Assembly (NCBI RefSeq): GCF_004367745.1
Contig: NZ_CP037993.1
Coordinates: 1,488,001-1,552,000, forward strand
DNA: 64,000 nucleotides
Reading direction: 5' to 3'
Source of the DNA: Herbaspirillum huttiense
GTDB taxonomy: Bacteria; Pseudomonadota; Gammaproteobacteria; Burkholderiales; Burkholderiaceae_D
Part shown: positions 27,124 through 34,823 of the stretch, piece by piece
Position numbering within the stretch: the first letter of the stretch is position 1
Layout: the number at the start of each line of letters is the position of its first letter
Program-made: the position numbers and the translations under genes
The notes under the pieces: generated by a model
The model's database searches: none
Seen by the model: the letters and a program-made list of their open reading frames with translations, nothing else
What the model was told of the DNA's origin: nothing

Positions 27124-29178
27124 TCAGGTCTTGCGCAGGCGCGCCAGTTGCTGGGTCAGGTAGGACTGCGAGGCCTGCATCCGGGCCAGCGTCAGGTTGA
27201 GGCGATTGAACTGGTTGGTGTAGCTGTCGCGCAGGTTGGCCAGGCGTTCGCGGGCGGCGGCCTGCTGGTCGGAGACCGTCTTGAGGCTGCTCTGCAGGCC
27301 GCGCGTCTTGCCGGCCAGCAGCCCGGTCTCGCCCAGCACCTTGTCCAGCAGGGCCTGGCTGCGCATGACCACGCCGCCCTTGTCGGTGAACAGGCGCGCC
27401 AGCGCATCGAAGCTGGTGCTGCCGGCCTTGCTCAGGCGGGCGTCGTCCAGGGCCAGCGTGCCGTCCTTCTTGAAACTCACGCCAATGGCCGCCAGCGAGC
27501 CATGCTCATTGCCGCTCACGGCCCCCAGCACCGCGTTGCGCAACTGCCCCATCAGGGCCTGCACCATCGTTTCGCTGGCCAGTGGTCCCTGTTCGCCGGC
27601 CTGGCCGCGCACCTTGGAGGGGACTTGGCGGGTCAGTGTGGCGACCGACTTGGTCAAGGCATTGAAGGCATTGACGAAACTGTTGACCGCCTCCTTGGCA
27701 CCGCTGTTGTCGTTGCTGACGGTGAGCGTGAAGCGGTCGCTGCTACGGGTGGTCTTGTTCAGGTTGAGGGTCACGCCGGAGATGGCATCGCGGATCTGGT
27801 TGCCGGGGGCGGTGATGGCCACGCCATCAATGCTGAGGCGGGCGTCCTGCGGGCGCTGCAGCTGGCCCATGGCGCTGGCCGTGAGCACCGCATAGTCGCC
27901 GCTGCCGCGCAGGCGAATGGCATCGCTGCCGCCGTTGCTCAGCACCAGCCGTTCCACGGCCTGGTCACCCTGGCCTTCGCGCCGCACCGTCGCGGTGACG
28001 CCGGCCTTGGCTTCATTGATGGCGCTTGCCACGTCGGCCAGGCCCGGTGCGGCACCCGCCGTGCTGGAGGCCGGTGACAGGCTGAAATTGCGGGTGCCAA
28101 CCGTGAGGCTCACGGTCCCTGTACCGAAACGTTTTTCCAGCGCGACCGATGCGGTGCTGACATTGCCGGAAGGATCGGAAGCGAACACCGCAAAGTCCCC
28201 CGTGCCCGAGACCCGGATGGCGTTTTGCGCGCCGCTCTCCTTGGCGGTGAGCACCAGGTGTTCCTGCTTGCCGTCGCTGACGATGGAGGCATTCACGCCA
28301 GCCTCTGCCGCATTGATGGCATCACGCACGCCGGCGAGGGTGTGGTTGGCGGGTTTGATGAGCGCGGTCGATCCCTGCCCGGTCTTGATCGCCAGCACGC
28401 CCACGTCGAAGGTCGTGCCGGGGTTGATGCCGGCCGAGCTGAGCTTGTGCGCCTGCGCCAGTTGCTCCACGCTCAGCGCATAGCTGCCGGCCGCCGCACG
28501 GGTGGCGTCGCGCGCGGCCTGGGTTTGCGTCATGGCACCGGGTCGCTGCTGCTGTGGATCGAAGCTGATCGCGGAGAGACTGTTGTTGGATCGTACGCTC
28601 AGCGTGTTGGCGGTGCCGCCGGTATTGGATTCCAGGACCAGGTGTTCACCGGCTTCGTCGCGCGTGACGCTGGCGGTCACGCCTGCGTTGGCGGCGTTGA
28701 TGGTATCGCGCAGCCCGGTGACGGTGGCGTCGGCCTTGAGCGTGATGAATGTCGGCGGCCGGGTGCCGACCTTGATGGCCAGTGAATCGCCAGCCCGGAA
28801 CAGGTGGCCGCTGGCAAAGCCGCCGGAGCGGATCTTCTGGGCCAGCGCGCGGGTGGAGTCATCGGCGTTGATGTCGGCGCTGATGGCGTCGGCCCCGGTC
28901 TTGACCTCGCCGCCACTGCCCGTGGCGTTGCCGCTGTTGCTGACCGCCGCCTTCTGGGCGCTGAACCTGGCGGCCGTCAGCCCGGCCAGCGCGCTCTGGT
29001 AGGTGCCGAGCGCCTTGTCGAGGCTGCCATAGGCGGCCAGCAGGGCATTGAAGCCATCGGCCTTGCTGGCCAGCGGCGTCAGGCGCGATTTGCTTTCCAC
29101 GGCGACCAGCTGGTTGACCAGGTTGGCCACGTCCAGTGGTCCCGCCGAGGTGGAGATGGAGCCGGTAGATGTTGCCAT
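27124..29178 (-). CDS. fliD: Flagellar filament cap/hook-associated protein FliD (HAP2), long form with repeats
   Basis: 684 residues from the ATG at 29178, with GGAGG 4 bp upstream; the frame is open further but with no better start. FliD features are an N-terminal SAGPLDVANLVNQLVAVESK and a C-terminal domain ending in SYTNQFNRLNLTLARMQASQSYLTQQLA. Many FliD proteins have about 450-500 residues. The extra length comes from three copies of a flagellin-hook-IN-like unit, at about 152-200 (VTGLRDTINAANAGVTASV), 280-330 (LAGVRDAINAAEAGVNASI) and 380-430 (LADVASAINEAKAGVTATV). FliD caps the filament and can bind host surfaces. It lacks its usual fliC, fliS and fliT neighbours. Confidence 0.88.
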   Translation of the reverse strand: MATSTGSISTSAGPLDVANLVNQLVAVESKSRLTPLASKADGFNALLAAYGSLDKALGTYQSALAGLTAARFSAQKAAVSNSGNATGSGGEVKTGADAISADINADDSTRALAQKIRSGGFASGHLFRAGDSLAIKVGTRPPTFITLKADATVTGLRDTINAANAGVTASVTRDEAGEHLVLESNTGGTANTLSVRSNNSLSAISFDPQQQRPGAMTQTQAARDATRAAAGSYALSVEQLAQAHKLSSAGINPGTTFDVGVLAIKTGQGSTALIKPANHTLAGVRDAINAAEAGVNASIVSDGKQEHLVLTAKESGAQNAIRVSGTGDFAVFASDPSGNVSTASVALEKRFGTGTVSLTVGTRNFSLSPASSTAGAAPGLADVASAINEAKAGVTATVRREGQGDQAVERLVLSNGGSDAIRLRGSGDYAVLTASAMGQLQRPQDARLSIDGVAITAPGNQIRDAISGVTLNLNKTTRSSDRFTLTVSNDNSGAKEAVNSFVNAFNALTKSVATLTRQVPSKVRGQAGEQGPLASETMVQALMGQLRNAVLGAVSGNEHGSLAAIGVSFKKDGTLALDDARLSKAGSTSFDALARLFTDKGGVVMRSQALLDKVLGETGLLAGKTRGLQSSLKTVSDQQAAARERLANLRDSYTNQFNRLNLTLARMQASQSYLTQQLARLRKT

Positions 29179-29203
29179 GTTGCCTCCGTAGCGCAGTCGG
29201 TGT

Positions 29204-30322
29204 TCAGGGGCCGGTGCGCACCAGCGCGCCGCGCACCTGCTGCGTGACAGCCTGCGTGAGCGCCAGGCGCTGGCGGGCTTCGGCGCGCTTGCGCGAGGGC
29301 AGGGATTGCAGATCCGGTGCCGTTTCTTCACATGGCAATTCGTAGTCGCCATCGCTGCGCCTTGCTGCGCCCAGTTCCTGCCAGAAAGCGTCATAGTCAG
29401 CGTGGACCCGCCCGCGTTTGCCGCGCCGGCTGGCCACGCGATTGCCATTGCTCACCAGCAGCACGCGGCTGCAGCCATGGCCGGCGCCGATGGCGCGCAC
29501 CATGCGGATCATCAGCGCCTTGGGCCGCAGGCCGAACAGGTCGCGTGTGGCGCGCCGGATCTGCTCGCGGCTGTCAGCACCGCCGCCGCCCTGCAGGCAG
29601 CCGATGCGCACGATCCAGCCGTTTCCTTGGCGGCACAGGGTGAAGGCGGTCGAGAACAGGTGGTCCTGGCCGCGATACAGGTGCAGCGCCAGTTCGCCCT
29701 CATGGTCCAGGCTGTTGATGGCGGCCAGGCGCACCTCGTAGTCCTGGCCCGACTTGCCTTGGAACTGGCCGATCGGGATTTGCTGCTGCGACGCTTGCAG
29801 CACCAGCGGGGCCAGGCCACGGCGGATGACGAAGTCGTAGTGGCTGGTCAGGATCTCCAGCCGTTGCGGCCGGCGCAGGCGCAGCGACTGGTAGGGCCGG
29901 TAGATCTTGTGCAGCAGGCGCGGCGTGGCTACCGCCAGGGCCGCATGGGTGGCGGTCAGGTTCCAGAAATCCAGCCATTGCCGCGTCTGGCGCGGGGCCA
30001 GCAGGCCGCGTGTGCGCAGCTTGATCTGCCGAGCCAGGCGGGAGAGCGGCGCGCGCGGCTGGTCCGGAGCACTGAGCAGGCTGAGCGGCGCACTCGGGCG
30101 GGCCGCACGCAGACGCGCGGGAACGGCCGCGTTCCAGGCCGGGGAGGGGCGGGCGGCACCGGTACTGGCACGTACCAGCTGTACGCAGCGGGCCATGCCC
30201 GGTACCAGCAGGTAACACGCCACGGCCAGCAGCAACAGGCTCAGGCAGGCCAGCAACGGTTCCTGGATGTCCAGCAGCAGCCCGTAAGGGCCGGGGGTAT
30301 GCGGAACGGTAATGAACGACAT
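29204..30322 (-). CDS. VirK/YbjX-family (DUF535) protein with an N-terminal membrane helix
   Basis: 372 residues from the ATG at 30322, preceded by AAGGAG. A hydrophobic helix spans about residues 23-42 (LLACLSLLLLAVACYLLVPG), then a basic, Pro/Ala-rich linker to about 100. The DUF535 domain follows, with KIYRPYQSLRLRRPQRLEIL, SHYDFVIRRGL, EGELALHLYRG, and RVLLVSNGNRVASR. Enteric members (VirK, YbjX) are linked to virulence and resistance to antimicrobial peptides, but their biochemistry is not established. It is the first gene of the operon with fliD, flgE and the transglutaminase-like gene, 25 bp upstream of fliD. Confidence 0.72.
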   Translation of the reverse strand: MSFITVPHTPGPYGLLLDIQEPLLACLSLLLLAVACYLLVPGMARCVQLVRASTGAARPSPAWNAAVPARLRAARPSAPLSLLSAPDQPRAPLSRLARQIKLRTRGLLAPRQTRQWLDFWNLTATHAALAVATPRLLHKIYRPYQSLRLRRPQRLEILTSHYDFVIRRGLAPLVLQASQQQIPIGQFQGKSGQDYEVRLAAINSLDHEGELALHLYRGQDHLFSTAFTLCRQGNGWIVRIGCLQGGGGADSREQIRRATRDLFGLRPKALMIRMVRAIGAGHGCSRVLLVSNGNRVASRRGKRGRVHADYDAFWQELGAARRSDGDYELPCEETAPDLQSLPSRKRAEARQRLALTQAVTQQVRGALVRTGP

Positions 30323-30334
30323 GGGGACGACTCC

Positions 30335-30382
30335 TTGCACGATGAAGACAGAGAAAGGGAGCTCTCTGTCTTGCTTGTGCAA
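30335..30382 (-). promoter_or_regulatory. Long 5'-UTR hairpin abutting the ribosome binding site of the DUF535-fliD-flgE operon
   Basis: On the minus strand TTGCAC (30377-30382), AAGACAGAGA (30363-30372), an 8-nt loop, TCTCTGTCTT (30345-30354) and GTGCAA (30335-30340) form a hairpin with a perfect 10-bp inner stem and a 6-bp outer stem, separated by a 4 x 4 internal loop. The last AA of the outer stem is also the start of AAGGAG, the ribosome binding site of the first gene. No T-tract follows, so a terminator is unlikely. A role in translation control or mRNA stability is inferred. Confidence 0.6.
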
Positions 30383-30456
30383 CGAGCCGCGCAAAATGAC
30401 GGTCTGTTACAAATTTTTTTTCAGGGGGCAGTGGTCCGCTGCGCTGGGGCAGCGGA

Positions 30457-32943
30457 TCAGAACTCGACGATATGGGTCAGGGTGAGCGTGCGGGACGGCT
30501 CCACGCCGATGGTGGTAGTGGCGAAGTCGCTGTAGAGGCGGCGGTCGAACAGGTTGCGGATGCCCAGCGTGGTGCGGCTGCCGCTGCCGCGATGGTAGAG
30601 GCTGGCGTCGACCCGGGTCTGGCCGGCGATGCGTACCTGCGAATTGCTGTCGCTGAAGGCCATGTAGCTGCTGCGTGCAGTGAGGCCGGCCCCGAAGCCC
30701 CAGCCGCGCCAGGCCTCGGACTGCAGGTCATAGGTGCTCCACAAGCTGGCGCGATGGTGGGCGAACTGTGCGATCCGGCGGTCTTCTTCGGTGCTCGCGG
30801 CCGGACGGAACAGGCTGTAGCCGTAACTGGCGATGATGTTCCAGCCGCGTGCCAGGCGGCCCGACAGGTTCAGCTCCACGCCCTGGCTGACGGCCGAGGG
30901 CAGCAGCACGTAGCTGTTGAAGGGCGAGCTGGTATCGGGAAACACGAACTGCAGCACATTGGTATGGCTGGCACGGTAGAGGGCGGCGGTGAAGATGGCA
31001 CGGCGCTCCAGCAGCTCCAGCTTGAGGCCGACTTCCGCCGATTTCCCGGTGGTGGCGGGCGCACTGTTGATGCCGGGTTTGCCGCCATTGAGGCTGGAGT
31101 CCAGCAGCAGCTGGCCCGGGGTGAAACTGCGGAAGGCATTGGCGTAAACGGTGGCGGTGTCGCTGAGCCGGTACGCGATCCCGAGGTTGTAGACCGGTCC
31201 GTGCCGGGGTGGCGAGGTGTCGTGCTCGACGCCGTTCATGTCGACGTCCGACGAAAAATTGTTGCGTTCCTGTTCGTAGCCGACGTTGGCCAGCAGCGTC
31301 CAGCGACGCCAGCGCACCTGGTCCTGCAGGTAGAGGTTGGAGGTGTAGATCGCGTCGCGGCCACTGACGATGCCGGGGGTATCGGTGATGGCCGGGAAGT
31401 CGCTGGCGACGGGCGGCCAGGTGACGCCGATGACGTTCGAATTGCTGGCGTCGCTGTAGCGGAGCAGGCGTGTGCGCGTGAAGCTGCCACCGGCCATCAC
31501 CGTATGCTGCCACTCGCCGCTGACGATCTTGCGGGAGAGGCTGTTATCCAGCCCGATGCTGTCCGCATGCAGCAGCGACTGGTCGCTCACGCATACGCCG
31601 GTACCTTCGTCCAGGTCCACCGGCGAGCAACTGGTGTAGCCGGCTGAGTGGTAGCGCAGCCGCGTCAGGCGGGCCTTGCTGTTGAGACGCCAGCCGTCAC
31701 CCAGGTCTTGCTCCCAGCGGTAGAACAGCTCGCTCTTGGTGGCCTGGCTGTGATCGTCCGGCAGGCCCCAAGGCGTGTTGCGCAGGTCGGGGCCGGGGCC
31801 GGTGTCGGTGAGCATGGCGCTCTGGTAGCCGCCGAAGGGGGACCGTGTGACGTGGTGGCTCAGGCCTGCTACCACGGCGGTATCACGGTCCTTGTAGCCG
31901 AGCGAGGCGGCGAGGTAGAACTCGCGCGCGCCGTCGTAGCCATCCAGGGTGCGCTTCTCGTGCGTGGCCGAGAGGATCGTGCGATAGGTCCAGGCGCGGT
32001 CCTCCGTGAGGCTGCCGCCGAGGTCGAGGGCGCTGCGCCGATGGCCGCGATTGTCGACCTCCAGCGTCCATTCGCGCAGGGTATCGGCCACCGGTTGCTT
32101 GGTCACGATGTTGACCGATCCGCCCGGTTCCATCGGTCCGCCGACCACGATGGAGTCGGCACCGCCCAGGACTTCGACGCGTTCGATGGCGGCCATGGGC
32201 ACATCCAGCGAGGTGATGCTGCGTGAGCCGGCGACGCGGCCATTGGTCACGTTGGACAGCGAGACCAGGTCGCCCCAGCCATCGCGCATGACCGGGGCGA
32301 TGAAGCTGCGCACGTAGAGCGTACCGGCCTGGTCGACGCCGTCGCCGCGGCCATGGACCACGGCGCTGATGTTCTGCAGGCTGTCCACCACCGAGCGCGA
32401 TTGCTGGCTTTCGAGAACGGAACTGGTGATCTCCTGCAGCGACACCGGCAGGGCCGACAGTTTTTCTTCCTGCCGTGTGGCCAGCCGGCTGCCGCTGGCC
32501 AGGAAGCCGCTGTCGAGATAACCGTGGCTGCTGTTGCGCTCCTCCCCGGTGCCGGTCTGCATGACCGGTGGCAGCGGCGGATTGTAGCGGGGCAGCACTT
32601 CCGGAATGCGGCGTACCCCGTATGAGCCATCGGCCTGCGCGACCAGTTCCAGCGGGCTGTCGGCCAGTGCGCGCTGCAGTGCCTGGGGTAGCGTGTAGCG
32701 GCCTTGCACGCCGTTGCTGCCGAGCCCGGCCGTCACCGCCGGATCGAACAGCACGATGCCACCGGCGGTACGCGCGATGGCGGCCAGCGTCGCTTCCATG
32801 CTGGCGGCGGGCAACTGGAAGTCGAACTGCGCCAGCGGGACGGGGGCGGAAACGATTTGCGCGGCAGCGGGCGCGGTCAGCAGCGCCAGCGGGCTGGCCG
32901 CGAGGCAGTGCGCCAGCAGGAGGGTGAGGCGGGTGGGGCGCAT
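30457..32943 (-). CDS. TonB-dependent siderophore receptor with N-terminal signalling (STN) domain
   Basis: 828 residues. After a signal peptide ending near AAAQ (residues 1-28), an STN domain spans about 38-112 (FDFQLPAASMEATLAAIART, NGVQGRYTLPQALQRAL). The plug domain follows (SVLESQQSRSVVDSLQNISA, RVEVLGGADSIVVGGPMEPGG), then a 22-strand barrel ending in TLTHIVEF with the C-terminal Phe. It imports a ferric siderophore using TonB. The STN domain would touch the FecR protein encoded just upstream (13-bp gap) to signal binding. The ligand is unknown. It is the third gene of the sigma-FecR-receptor operon. Confidence 0.9.
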   Translation of the reverse strand: MRPTRLTLLLAHCLAASPLALLTAPAAAQIVSAPVPLAQFDFQLPAASMEATLAAIARTAGGIVLFDPAVTAGLGSNGVQGRYTLPQALQRALADSPLELVAQADGSYGVRRIPEVLPRYNPPLPPVMQTGTGEERNSSHGYLDSGFLASGSRLATRQEEKLSALPVSLQEITSSVLESQQSRSVVDSLQNISAVVHGRGDGVDQAGTLYVRSFIAPVMRDGWGDLVSLSNVTNGRVAGSRSITSLDVPMAAIERVEVLGGADSIVVGGPMEPGGSVNIVTKQPVADTLREWTLEVDNRGHRRSALDLGGSLTEDRAWTYRTILSATHEKRTLDGYDGAREFYLAASLGYKDRDTAVVAGLSHHVTRSPFGGYQSAMLTDTGPGPDLRNTPWGLPDDHSQATKSELFYRWEQDLGDGWRLNSKARLTRLRYHSAGYTSCSPVDLDEGTGVCVSDQSLLHADSIGLDNSLSRKIVSGEWQHTVMAGGSFTRTRLLRYSDASNSNVIGVTWPPVASDFPAITDTPGIVSGRDAIYTSNLYLQDQVRWRRWTLLANVGYEQERNNFSSDVDMNGVEHDTSPPRHGPVYNLGIAYRLSDTATVYANAFRSFTPGQLLLDSSLNGGKPGINSAPATTGKSAEVGLKLELLERRAIFTAALYRASHTNVLQFVFPDTSSPFNSYVLLPSAVSQGVELNLSGRLARGWNIIASYGYSLFRPAASTEEDRRIAQFAHHRASLWSTYDLQSEAWRGWGFGAGLTARSSYMAFSDSNSQVRIAGQTRVDASLYHRGSGSRTTLGIRNLFDRRLYSDFATTTIGVEPSRTLTLTHIVEF

Positions 32944-32956
32944 GCAGCAGGCGGGT

Positions 32957-33910
32957 TCAGGCGCGTGCGCTGATGGTGACCCAGTAGGGGCTCACCCGTG
33001 TCACAGAGATGGGCAAGGCGCTGGCCAGTGCCGACAGGGCGCGCTCGCTGTCATCCAGCGGGAAGGCACCGCTGATGCGCAGCCCGGCCACGGCCGGATC
33101 GAGCCTGAGGATGCCCGTGCGGTAAGGACGCAGCGCTGCCACCACTTCGGCCAGCGTGTTGTTGGCGGCGGTGTAGTAACCGTCGACCCACGAGGTTTCC
33201 CCGCCAGCATTGGCGCGTGCGGTACCGATGCGGTCGCTGTCGAACCAGAGATGCTGGCCGCCGGCCAATTGGCCACGGGTATTGTTGCGGGTCACCACCC
33301 CGATCTGACCGGCCTGCACCGCCACCAGTTCGGTGCGGGCGGGCTGCAGGGCCATCGCCAGCGTTCCGCCCAGCAGCTCGGCGCTGCCATGCACGGTCTG
33401 GATGATGAAGGGCAGGTCCGCACGCGCCGCCACCTGCAGCTGGATTTCGCCCGCCAGCAAGCGGATTTGCCGCGTGCCCGATGCGATCTGCTGGTCGATG
33501 GCGCTGCGCGCGTTGAGGATCAGGGTGCTGCCGTCGGCCAGCAGGGTGCGGCGACGCTCGCCGGTGCCGGTGTGCAGGTCGGCGCGCAGTCCTGCCAGCG
33601 GGGTGACGCGGTCGGCCAGCAGGGCGGCACCCACGGTGAGGCCGGCCAGAATGGCGATCTGCTTGAGGGCCTTGCGACGCCGGCTCTTCTGCTGCAGCGT
33701 GTTGCGCAGCACCTGGGGGGCGGCACCGACCTGGCGCGGAACGTCGAACTGCTGCACCGACTGCGCCAGATTGGCATAGGCCACGGCATGGCGCGGATCA
33801 GCCGTTTTCCAGTGTTCGAAGGCGGCTTGTTCGCCTTTGCTCAGTTCGCCTTGTTCGATCTGCAGCATCCACTCGATGGCCTGCTCCACGATCTTGTCTT
33901 CGTTCTTCAT
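32957..33910 (-). CDS. fecR: FecR-family anti-sigma/sigma regulator
   Basis: 317 residues from the ATG at 33910; the frame extends 15 codons upstream, but MKNEDKIVEQAIEWMLQIE is the normal family start. The DUF4880-like N-terminus includes AIEWMLQIEQGELSKGEQAAFEHWKTADPRH. One membrane helix lies near residues 85-105 (KQIAILAGLTVGAALLADRV). The periplasmic FecR domain follows (LHTGTGERRRTLLADGSTLILNARSAI), and a C-terminal STN-binding part. It passes the signal from the receptor to the sigma factor across the inner membrane. Confidence 0.9.
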   Translation of the reverse strand: MKNEDKIVEQAIEWMLQIEQGELSKGEQAAFEHWKTADPRHAVAYANLAQSVQQFDVPRQVGAAPQVLRNTLQQKSRRRKALKQIAILAGLTVGAALLADRVTPLAGLRADLHTGTGERRRTLLADGSTLILNARSAIDQQIASGTRQIRLLAGEIQLQVAARADLPFIIQTVHGSAELLGGTLAMALQPARTELVAVQAGQIGVVTRNNTRGQLAGGQHLWFDSDRIGTARANAGGETSWVDGYYTAANNTLAEVVAALRPYRTGILRLDPAVAGLRISGAFPLDDSERALSALASALPISVTRVSPYWVTISARA

Positions 33911-33918
33911 GCGCGCGC

Positions 33919-34452
33919 TTACCCCAGCGGCGCGAAGCCGGCGGCCTTGTAGCATTGCAGCAGACCCTTGGCGACGTAGCGGCGGGCCACGCTGGGCGTG
34001 ATGCGCAACTGTTCACCGATGGCCTGGTAGGTCAGGCCATCGAGCTTGTAAAGCAGGAAGGCCGCGCATTCCTTGGCGGTCAGCCCGGCCAGCGCCTGGT
34101 CCATGGCGCGCAGGGCCTGCAGCAGTTGCAGCTGGTCTTCGGGCGAGATGGCCTGGGCCTCGCCGTTGGTGTGCGCCAGCGCTTGCAGGCAGGCTTCCTC
34201 CAGATCGCGGCGTCGCCACAGCTCGTAGACGATGCGGCGCGAGATCGTGGTCAGCAGCGCGCGCGGTTCGCGCACTTCCTGCGGCGGCGAGGTGAGCAAC
34301 TGGGTGAAGGTTTCGGCGGCCACGTCCTCGGCGGCAAAGGCATCCCCCACGCTGCGCCGCAGGCGCGTGCGCAACCAACCATGGTGTTCGATGAACATGG
34401 CTTCGATCTGGTTCATGGCGCCGAGCGGATCGGACATCAGATGTGAACTCAT
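33919..34452 (-). CDS. fecI: ECF sigma factor, FecI type
   Basis: 177 residues. Region 2 spans about residues 10-75 (MFIEHHGWLRTRLRRSVGDAFAAEDVAAETF, ALLTTISRRIVYELWRR), and region 4 about 110-170 (LAGLTAKECAAFLLYKLDGLTYQAIGEQL, then PSVARRYVAKGL). This is the FecI-like subgroup that transcribes the receptor operon when a ferric siderophore is bound. It lies 8 bp upstream of fecR. Starts at 34437 or 34413 are possible alternatives, since no strong ribosome binding site marks the first ATG. Confidence 0.88.
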   Translation of the reverse strand: MSSHLMSDPLGAMNQIEAMFIEHHGWLRTRLRRSVGDAFAAEDVAAETFTQLLTSPPQEVREPRALLTTISRRIVYELWRRRDLEEACLQALAHTNGEAQAISPEDQLQLLQALRAMDQALAGLTAKECAAFLLYKLDGLTYQAIGEQLRITPSVARRYVAKGLLQCYKAAGFAPLG

Positions 34453-34823
34453 GCGGGGTCAGAAATGCGAGTAATTTTCGAGGAAGAGGCCGTGGTGGCC
34501 ATGCTGGTCTCATCACCAGTCCGCTCTTGTCTAAGGACGGGATGCGCTGCAAATTATAAGAGAAATTCACAGTTGTGAAAAAAACTGCCTGCGACCATGG
34601 ATGCGCCGTGCATCTGAGCCCGCTTTTAATCAGCATGGACAGGCATTTCCGGTCGATTGACTTAGTCCGTTGTGTGACCAAAGTGTAAAGTTTCGATGGA
34701 GATTCCGTGACGGGATCGCTCCCGCAGTCAGTGTTTTGTCAGCTGCGGAGACATGTTGGTGATCTCATTCGCACCGGATGTCATCCATTTTTATTGTGAG
34801 TTCTTGGTTGAGTTCTGGGCGCT
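34453..34823. other. Intergenic region between the sigma-factor operon and the diguanylate cyclase
   Basis: 371 bp upstream of fecI and downstream of the diguanylate cyclase gene. It holds one plausible minus-strand promoter (34553-34581). No convincing Fur box, terminator or small gene was recognised. Confidence 0.5.
34553..34581 (-). promoter_or_regulatory. Predicted promoter of the fecI-fecR-receptor operon
   Basis: On the minus strand TTTTCA (34576-34581), a 17-bp spacer and a consensus TATAAT (34553-34558) lie about 100 bp before the sigma-factor start. The -35 is weak. A small inverted repeat, TTCACA-ACTG-TGAA, overlaps the spacer. Confidence 0.4.

Noticed and set aside
34551..34572. 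Possible Fur box upstream of fecI
   Set aside because: AT-rich and partly symmetrical, but too few matches to the 19-bp Fur consensus. Iron control of this operon is likely but not shown here.
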